Shown piece after piece: positions 1-4,591 of a stretch of DNA of 6,545 nucleotides. The DNA is from Chloroflexi bacterium RIFCSPLOWO2_02_FULL_71_16 (lineage in GTDB: Bacteria; Chloroflexota; Limnocylindria; P2-11E). Under the pieces are notes generated by a model. The model ran no database searches and had not been told where the DNA came from. It saw only the letters and a program-made list of their open reading frames with translations. The DNA lies in assembly GCA_001795345.1 (NCBI GenBank), contig MGON01000115.1, positions 268-6,812 of the forward strand, in the 5' to 3' direction. The position numbers and the translations under genes were made by a program. Every line of letters begins with the position of its first letter. Position 1 is the stretch's first letter.

Positions 1-1
1 G

Positions 2-562
2 GTCGCCGACGCGACGATCGCGCATGGCAACCGCGCCGTGGTGTCCGACGCGCAGGGCGAGTTCGTCATCACGAACGTCCCGCGCACCTCGAAGCTGCAG
101 GTGCGGCCGCCGTCCGGCTATCAGCTCATGACCGTGCCCACGACGGGTGCGGCGGAGATCCGGCTCGACCCGCTCTCCATCACCATCTACGCCTTCGACG
201 AGGCCAAGACCCGCCAGGAGGCGCCGGTCCCGAACCCGCAGGCGCGCGACGTCGAGAACACGAAGATCCTCGCGACGGGCAACGCGAGCGGCCAGATCAC
301 CGTCATCCCGCACCCCGGCACCGACGAGGGCGGGAACCTGTCGCGGATCGTCATCTGCGGCGAGGGCTTCGAGCCCAAGGAGATCGGGGTCGAGGGCGTC
401 CTTCTCGAGGTGGGCCTCAAGGCCGGCGGCACCGGCTGCCCGCCGCTCCCGACCCCGACGCCCGATCCGAACGCAACGCCGCGGCCCTCGCCATCGCCTA
501 CACCGGAGGCGTCACCGACGCCCAGCCCCGCGCCGACACCGAGCCCGACCGCGACGCCGTAG
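2..562 (+). CDS. Partial secreted/surface-type protein with carboxypeptidase-regulatory-like domain and Pro-rich tail (5' end missing)
   Basis: The reading frame is open from base 2, so the start lies outside the window. GTG codons at 38 and 41 could serve as starts but would cut through a domain. The visible N-terminal part (ATIAHGN, then SDAQGEFVITNVP, then LQVRPPSGYQ) has the look of a CarboxypepD_reg-like or Cna-B-like beta-sandwich: a polar turn, a 'G-F-x-I-x-N-V-P' strand and a following strand. Such domains are usually extracellular. After a middle region of about 85 residues with no recognised motif, the last 40 residues are almost only Pro, Thr, Ser and Ala. The tail ends at a TAG with no LPxTG signal or membrane anchor. 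The role is unknown; a secreted or envelope protein is inferred from composition. Before the IS arrived, its stop lay 4 nt from the convergent regulator stop. Confidence 0.72.
   Translation, partial: VADATIAHGNRAVVSDAQGEFVITNVPRTSKLQVRPPSGYQLMTVPTTGAAEIRLDPLSITIYAFDEAKTRQEAPVPNPQARDVENTKILATGNASGQITVIPHPGTDEGGNLSRIVICGEGFEPKEIGVEGVLLEVGLKAGGTGCPPLPTPTPDPNATPRPSPSPTPEASPTPSPAPTPSPTATP
440..559 (+). repeat. Low-complexity Pro/Thr/Ser-coding tract
   Basis: This 120-bp stretch encodes about 40 residues made of irregular PTP, PSP and APTP units. It is the C-terminal tail of the partial gene ending at 562. The repeats are degenerate at the DNA level, with no constant unit length. Tails of this kind often act as extended linkers or glycosylated spacers outside the cell, which is an inference here. 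Confidence 0.7.
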
Positions 563-566
563 CTAT

Positions 567-570
567 CTAG
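567..570. repeat. Left CTAG target duplication of the IS
   Basis: CTAG directly abuts the left inverted repeat and recurs at 1579-1582 directly after the right one. IS481 itself is known to insert at NCTAGN sites. The bases outside CTAG differ between the two copies (T..T on the left, G..C on the right), so the duplication visible here is 4 bp. Confidence 0.75.
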
Positions 571-597
571 TTGAGGTCTCCACAGACCTAGGTCCCA
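571..597 (+). repeat. Left terminal inverted repeat (IRL)
   Basis: The outer part reads TTGAGGTCTCC and the inner part TAGGTCCCA. It matches the reverse complement of 1552-1578 at 23 of 27 positions; mismatches fall at repeat positions 1, 12, 13 and 18. The two conserved blocks (positions 2-11 and 19-27) probably correspond to the cleavage end and the transposase binding part, by analogy with other DDE elements. Confidence 0.9.
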
Positions 598-600
598 AAT

Positions 601-659
601 GAAGACCCCCGACTAGGGTGGCGGTGTTCAAGCCAGCCACTTCTAGTCGGAGGGTCTTC
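601..659 (+). promoter_or_regulatory. Long leader hairpin that sequesters the transposase ribosome binding site
   Basis: The arms 601-616 and 643-659 pair over 16 base pairs with a single bulged A at 651. The stem can be extended by GTGGC (618-622) with GCCAC (636-640), leaving a loop of about 13 nt. The right arm contains the transposase Shine-Dalgarno GGAGG and stops 2 nt before the TTG start. In an RNA reading through from outside, the stem would hide the ribosome binding site. IS10 and IS50 use leader structures in this way to keep external transcription from producing transposase. The pairing is seen in the sequence; the control role is inferred. Confidence 0.6.
649..653 (+). promoter_or_regulatory. 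Ribosome binding site for the transposase, selecting TTG at 662
   Basis: GGAGG lies 8 nt before the TTG at 662. An in-frame TAG at 644-646 rules out any start further upstream, and the next ATG is 30 codons in, inside the helix-turn-helix. TTG at 662 is therefore the best start. Confidence 0.7.
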
Positions 660-661
660 TG

Positions 662-1582
662 TTGTACCGCACCGCTCGCACCACCCCGCTATCGCGTGCC
701 TTCCTGGTCGCCGAGGCCCAGCGCATCGGGGTCAGCCACGCGGCTCGGAACATGGGCGTGAGCCGCCGCACCGTTCAGCGCTGGCGCCGACGAGCTCCGG
801 ACTTCAGTGATCGTCCTTGCCGGCCGCACCGCTCGCCGCGCCGCTCCAGCGACGCGCTCGAGGCCGATGTCCTGGCGCTCCGGGTCGATCGGCGCTGGGG
901 ACCCGACCGCATCGGCGCGGTCCTCGGGCTCCCGCCCAGCACGGTGCACCGCATCCTCCGGCGCCACCGGGCGCAGCGGCTCTCGCACCTCTTCCCCAAG
1001 CCGCCGCGCAGCTTCGGACACTTCGATGTTCGCCAGCCCGGGGAGCTGGTGGCCATGGACACCAAGCGCCTGGGCCGCCTGGACCGCGGCGGTGGACGTC
1101 ACCCCGGCCAGAGCCACTCGCGGGTCGGCTGGCGCCAGCTGCACGTGGCCATCGACCTCGCCAGCCGCGTCGTCGTCGCGCAGCTGCGGCCGAGCTGCGG
1201 CAACGCGGACACCCTGGCCTTCCTCGAGCACGCTCTCGCGACCTTCGACGCGCGCGGCATCCGGGTCCAGCGCCTTCTCACCGACAACGGCTCGGGATAC
1301 CGACGGACCTTCGACGAGCGCGCGCGGGCCCTCGGTGTCCGTCACACCCGAACTAAGCCGTACCACCCGTGGACGAACGGACGGGTCGAGCGCGTCAACG
1401 GAACGATCCAGCGCGAGTGCCTCTACGCCTGCGACCTGCACAGCGAAGAGGAGCGCGACCTTGCGATCGCGCTCTACCTCTCCTACTACAACGCCGAACG
1501 CCCCCACATCGGTCTCGGTGGTCTGCCGCCGCTCGAATGGCTGCGGCGGCATGGGACCTACGTCTCGGGAGACCTCAGCTAG
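662..1582 (+). CDS. IS481-family transposase
   Basis: A 306-residue DDE transposase that cuts and joins the ends of its own element. A helix-turn-helix covers residues 10-45 (VSHAARNMGVSRRTVQRW) and a second DNA-binding helical region lies near 65-105 (WGPDRIGAVLGLPPSTVHRIL). The rve-type catalytic core follows. The acidic triad is D133 (in AMDTKRL), D208 (in LLTDNGSGY) and E243 (in NGRVERVNG). The D-to-E spacing of 35 and the C-terminal YYNAERPHIGLGGLPPLEWL segment are typical of IS481 and IS3-like enzymes. There is no frameshift and the length fits the family. The start is a TTG with GGAGG 8 nt upstream. The gene runs through the right inverted repeat, and its TAG stop lies in the duplicated CTAG, so the stop comes from the target site and not from the element. 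Confidence 0.93.
   Translation: MYRTARTTPLSRAFLVAEAQRIGVSHAARNMGVSRRTVQRWRRRAPDFSDRPCRPHRSPRRSSDALEADVLALRVDRRWGPDRIGAVLGLPPSTVHRILRRHRAQRLSHLFPKPPRSFGHFDVRQPGELVAMDTKRLGRLDRGGGRHPGQSHSRVGWRQLHVAIDLASRVVVAQLRPSCGNADTLAFLEHALATFDARGIRVQRLLTDNGSGYRRTFDERARALGVRHTRTKPYHPWTNGRVERVNGTIQRECLYACDLHSEEERDLAIALYLSYYNAERPHIGLGGLPPLEWLRRHGTYVSGDLS
1552..1578 (-). repeat. Right terminal inverted repeat (IRR)
   Basis: The right end reads inward, on the minus strand, as CTGAGGTCTCC followed after 7 nt by TAGGTCCCA, pairing with 571-597. It doubles as coding sequence for the last 9 residues of the transposase. Confidence 0.9.
1579..1582. repeat. Right CTAG target duplication, holding stop codons on both strands
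   Basis: The second copy of the target is CTAG. The palindrome supplies TAG at 1580-1582 as the transposase stop on the plus strand, and TAG at 1581-1579 as the response regulator stop on the minus strand. Confidence 0.75.
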
Positions 1583-2337
1583 CCGGCCACCCCGCCCGCG
1601 CGGTCGCGCGCGCCGGCCGCGGGACGAAGCTCCTCGCGCTGCACTCCGCCCTCGGCGCCCTTGAACAGGTACCCGACGCCCGGCACGGTCTGGATCACGT
1701 CGCGCGGCGTGCCGTCGGAGGCCAGCTTGCGGCGCAGGCGGCTCACGTTGAGCTTCACCAGGTCACCGCCGACGTCGGCGTCGTATCCCCACACGCCCTC
1801 GAGGATCTCCTCCTGGGTGAGGACGCGGCCCGGGTTCGCCATGAAGTGCCGCAGCAGCTTGAACTCGGTGGGCGAGAGGTGCACCGGGACGGTCCCGGTG
1901 CGGACCTCGTGGGTCGCCTCGTCGAGGACGATGTCGCCGGTGCGGTAGATCGACGGCGCGGGGCGGCCGCGCGCCTGGATCGAGCGCCGCAGGATCGCCT
2001 TCACCCTGGCGACGAGCTCCTTGGGACGGAAGGGCTTGGTCATGTAGTCGTCCGCGCCGAGCTGGAGACCGCGCAGGACGTCGGTCTCGTCCTGCCGGGC
2101 CGACAGGATGAGGATCGCCACGTGCTCGTCCGTCCGGCGCATGCGCTCGAGGACGACGAAGCCGGCGAGCTTGGGGAGGTTCAGGTCTAGGACGACCAGG
2201 TCCGGCTTCTCGCGCGTGAAAGCGTCGATGGCGGTCTCGCCGTCGTAGCAGCGGGTGACCTCATACCCCTCGCGCCGCAGCGCGTAGTCGAGGAGCTCCA
2301 CCAGGTCGCGATCGTCGTCAACGACCAGCAGCTTCAC
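1579..2337 (-). CDS. OmpR/PhoB-family DNA-binding response regulator
   Basis: A 252-residue cytoplasmic transcription factor controlled by phosphorylation. The receiver domain (about residues 1-118) has the acidic pocket D7-D9, phospho-acceptor D51 (LVVLDLNLP), the switch residue S79 (ILSA) and K101 (MTKPF). The winged-helix output domain (about 128-228) has PVHLSPTEFKLL, the recognition helix KLNVSRLRRKL and the final wing QTVPGVGYLF, so it should bind DNA repeats as a dimer. About 26 low-complexity residues follow the usual family end. The GTG start overlaps the stop of the upstream kinase by 4 nt, with GAGGAGG 10 nt before it (2348-2354), which suggests translational coupling. The TAG stop sits in the CTAG at the IS border, and the same stop would have existed before insertion. 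Target genes are unknown. Confidence 0.93.
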   Translation of the reverse strand: MKLLVVDDDRDLVELLDYALRREGYEVTRCYDGETAIDAFTREKPDLVVLDLNLPKLAGFVVLERMRRTDEHVAILILSARQDETDVLRGLQLGADDYMTKPFRPKELVARVKAILRRSIQARGRPAPSIYRTGDIVLDEATHEVRTGTVPVHLSPTEFKLLRHFMANPGRVLTQEEILEGVWGYDADVGGDLVKLNVSRLRRKLASDGTPRDVIQTVPGVGYLFKGAEGGVQREELRPAAGARDRAGGVAG

Positions 2338-3371
2338 GAGTCCCTTGCCTCCTCAGCCACCTCTCGTGCCTTTGGGAGCGTGAAGTGTACCGAAGTACCC
2401 CGGTCGGGAACGCTGTCGATGCTCACGTCGCCGCCCTGCGCCTGCACGATGGCGCGCACGATGGTGAGCCCGAGGCCGAGGCCCCCGGCCGCTTCGCGGA
2501 CCAGACGCGAGCGGTAGAAGCGCTGGAAGAGACGTGGCTGCTCGTCCAGCGGGATGCCCGGGCCTTCGTCCGCGACCGTGACGCGCACGTAACCGCCCTC
2601 GACGGCCGACGAGACCGTCACCGTCGTGCCATCCGGCGAGTACTTGCTGGCGTTGCCCAGGAGGTTCGCGAACACCTGCGTGGTGCGCCGGGGGTCCGCG
2701 AGCACGCGGTCGGCCCCCGGAGCGATGTTCGTGACGATGCGCTGCCCCTTGCCTTCCATGATCGCCTGGATGAACACCAGGGACTCGCGGAGGGCGTGGC
2801 CGAGGCTGGTGGGGATGGTCCGCACCTGGAACGTCCCGGCTTCGATGCTCCCTGCGTCGAGCAGGTTCTCGACGAGGTGCTCGAGGCGGAAAGCGCTCCG
2901 CAGGAGCGTGGCGACCATCGTGCGCAGCTCTTCCCGCGGCATCGTGAGCGCGTCCTGCTGCAGGAGGTCCAGCGACGCCGAGAGCGCCGCGATGGGCGTG
3001 CGCAGCTCGTGGGCGACCTGGAGGAGGAAGTCCTCCTTGAGGCGGAGGAGCTCCGCCTGCGCCGTGACGTCGCGGATGGTGTGGATGCGGCCGCCGCCCT
3101 GCACCTCCGTGCTCACGATCTCGAGCACGCCCATGCGGTCCTCCCGCGGGAACCAGGCGCGACGCACGACGTGCCCGTCGCTCTCGGACACCGTGGCCGC
3201 TCCGCTCACGAGCAGCAGATCGTCGAAGGTCTTGCCGATGAGCTGGTCCTCGCCCAGGAGGCGGAAGACCGCGGGATTCGCGCTCGCGACGGCTCCGGCC
3301 GCATCGCACACCACGACGCCGTCGGTAAGCGCGATGAACGCTTCCTCGAGCGCGTGGCGCTCGGTCGTCAT
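2334..3371 (-). CDS. PAS-domain sensor histidine kinase, HisKA class, soluble
   Basis: A 345-residue kinase that should autophosphorylate on histidine and pass the phosphate to a receiver aspartate, most simply the regulator encoded next. Residues about 5-105 form a PAS-like sensor (FIALTDGVVVCDAAGAV, SANPAVFRLLG, HTIRDVTAQ). The HisKA dimerisation helix has H121 in VAHELRTPIAAL. The HATPase_c domain shows the N box NLLGNASKYSP (N240), G1 box DEGPGIP (268-274), F box LFQRFYRS and G2 box GGLGLGL. There is no membrane segment or signal peptide, so sensing is probably intracellular. The ATG at 3371 overlaps the upstream kinase stop as ATGA. The frame stays open upstream to about 4781, but that part is a GC-rich shadow of the other kinase and the ligase and carries no domains. 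A C-terminal tail of about 12 residues is charged. Confidence 0.93.
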   Translation of the reverse strand: MTTERHALEEAFIALTDGVVVCDAAGAVASANPAVFRLLGEDQLIGKTFDDLLLVSGAATVSESDGHVVRRAWFPREDRMGVLEIVSTEVQGGGRIHTIRDVTAQAELLRLKEDFLLQVAHELRTPIAALSASLDLLQQDALTMPREELRTMVATLLRSAFRLEHLVENLLDAGSIEAGTFQVRTIPTSLGHALRESLVFIQAIMEGKGQRIVTNIAPGADRVLADPRRTTQVFANLLGNASKYSPDGTTVTVSSAVEGGYVRVTVADEGPGIPLDEQPRLFQRFYRSRLVREAAGGLGLGLTIVRAIVQAQGGDVSIDSVPDRGTSVHFTLPKAREVAEEARDS

Positions 3372-4567
3372 GCCGATGGACGGGCCGGGATGCGGAGCCG
3401 CACGCGCGTCCCGTGTCCGGGGCTCGAGTCGATGGTCAGCCGCGCTCCGATGAGGCGCGCGGACTCGCGCATCTGGAGGAGACCCAGGCTCCCGCGCGAG
3501 GCGTAGCTCAGCAGCGTCGCGGCCACGTCGAACCCGACACCGTCGTCCTCCACCAGCGCCGTCACCGCGTCGGGCTCGTCCCGCACGTCGATCGAGACCG
3601 CCTTCGCGCGTCCGGTCTTGATCGCGTTGCCGGCCGCCTCGCGGATCACGTGGAAGGCGCCCGCCTCTACCTCGAGCGGGAGGCGCCGCGCCGAGCTCAC
3701 GTCCCGGGCGGCCACGCGCGTACCGGCGGTCCCGTCGAGGCGCTGCGCCAGCGCCCCGACCGCCGACGCCAGGCCCTCCTCCTCGAGGACGACAGGCCGC
3801 AGGGCGAAGAGGATGTCGCGCAGGCCGCGCTGCGCCTCGAGGAGGCGCTCCCGGAGCGTGCTGAGCTCGGCCATGGCGGCGGGGACGTCGCTCTGGGCCC
3901 GACGCTGCGCCAGCTCGATGCCGAGCGCCGCGTTGGCGAGGGTCTGCGCGACCCCGTCGTGAAGGTCGCGGGCGAGGCGGTGCCGCGTCTCCTCGGCGAT
4001 GCGCACCTGGCGCAGGCGCTCGAGCGCGAGCTCGTCGCTGAGGCGCACGTACTCGAGCGCCACGCCGGCCGAGGCCGCGAGCGCCATCCCGAGCGTCTCG
4101 TGCTCGCCCGTGAACGGAGCGTCGTGGCCGTCGGAGGGATCCGTGTGGTTCACCACCTGGAGCACGCCGAGCCTGCCGCCCCCGCCGCGTGGGGTTATGG
4201 GCAGGACCAGGAGGGACCGCGTCCGGTAGCCGGTGCGAGCGTCGACGCTGGGGTCGAACCGGGGGTCGCCGTACGGATCGTCGATGCGCAGCGGCTTGCC
4301 GGTCCGCGCGACGTCCGCGGCGAGGCTTCGCCCGTCGAGGGGCAGGCGGATCTCCCGCAGCTCGCTCTTGGTCAGGACCCGGGACCAGAGCTCCTGGCGC
4401 GAGTCGTCCACGACGTAGAGCGTCGCCCGCTCCGCGTGGAGGAGCGACGTGGCGGCGCTCGTGATGCGCTCGAGCACCCGGTCGACGTCCGCCTCCAGCG
4501 CGAGCGCGCGTTGGAGCTCGAGGAGCGAGCCCAGCTGCTCGGCGGAATGGGATGGCTCGCTGTTCAT
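3368..4567 (-). CDS. GAF-domain sensor histidine kinase, HisKA_3 (NarX/DegS-like) class, soluble
   Basis: A 399-residue kinase without membrane segments. Residues about 25-175 form a GAF domain (DRVLERITSAATSLLHAERA, then SLLVLPITPRGG, then GVLQVVNHTD), which usually binds a small ligand, haem or flavin. A short helix leads to the HisKA_3 box with phospho-acceptor H203 in RHRLARDLHDGVAQTL. The HATPase_c domain has E310 and N314 (VIREAAGNAIKTG), G1 box DDGVGFD (341-347) and a G2-like GSLGLLQMRESA. The usual His of the N-box region (NAxKHA) is replaced, giving NAIKTG. Kinases of this class normally signal to NarL/LuxR-type regulators, and none is present in the window. The ATG at 4567 has no strong Shine-Dalgarno, lies 23 nt after the ligase stop and just downstream of a GC-rich hairpin. 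The stop overlaps the next kinase start by 4 nt. Confidence 0.93.
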   Translation of the reverse strand: MNSEPSHSAEQLGSLLELQRALALEADVDRVLERITSAATSLLHAERATLYVVDDSRQELWSRVLTKSELREIRLPLDGRSLAADVARTGKPLRIDDPYGDPRFDPSVDARTGYRTRSLLVLPITPRGGGGRLGVLQVVNHTDPSDGHDAPFTGEHETLGMALAASAGVALEYVRLSDELALERLRQVRIAEETRHRLARDLHDGVAQTLANAALGIELAQRRAQSDVPAAMAELSTLRERLLEAQRGLRDILFALRPVVLEEEGLASAVGALAQRLDGTAGTRVAARDVSSARRLPLEVEAGAFHVIREAAGNAIKTGRAKAVSIDVRDEPDAVTALVEDDGVGFDVAATLLSYASRGSLGLLQMRESARLIGARLTIDSSPGHGTRVRLRIPARPSA

Positions 4568-4569
4568 GG

Positions 4570-4591
4570 GCGCGCCCAGTATGGGGCGCGC
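4570..4591 (-). promoter_or_regulatory. GC-only hairpin between the ligase and the first kinase
   Basis: GCGCGCCC (4570-4577) pairs perfectly with GGGCGCGC (4584-4591) around a 6-nt loop. On the transcribed minus strand it begins in the ligase stop codon and ends 2 nt before the GAF-kinase start codon. It has no U-tract, so a classic intrinsic terminator is unlikely. It could reduce translation of the kinase or stabilise a processed end. In such GC-rich DNA an 8-bp stem may also be chance. Confidence 0.3.

Larger units (their letters stand above)
571..1578 (+). mobile_element. Complete IS481-family insertion sequence, about 1008 bp
   Basis: The element is bounded by 27-bp imperfect inverted repeats (23 of 27 matching) and flanked by CTAG on both sides. 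It carries one intact DDE transposase gene filling almost all of its length, plus a 90-bp leader with a strong hairpin. Size, single-frame transposase and CTAG target all fit the IS481 family. It lies between two convergent genes and truncates neither. With both ends, the transposase and the target duplication intact, it looks like a fairly recent and possibly active insertion. No passenger gene is present. Confidence 0.9.

Noticed and set aside
440..559. Tandem or CRISPR-like repeat array
   Set aside because: There is no constant repeat unit or spacer pattern. The periodicity comes from a Pro/Thr/Ser-coding tail.
571..600. Sigma70-type promoter with TTGAGG in the left inverted repeat as -35
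   Set aside because: No acceptable -10 lies 16-18 nt downstream, so I could not support it.
689..1552. A 287-codon minus-strand open frame opposite the transposase
   Set aside because: It is an antisense shadow of the DDE transposase with no recognisable domain.
566..1583. A 6-bp NCTAGN target duplication as described for IS481
   Set aside because: The outer bases do not match between the two copies (TCTAGT against GCTAGC), so only the 4-bp CTAG is supported unless point changes occurred later.
1369..2190. A 273-codon plus-strand open frame spanning the IS right end and the regulator
   Set aside because: It crosses the IS boundary and is antisense to the response regulator. Its composition is that of a shadow frame.
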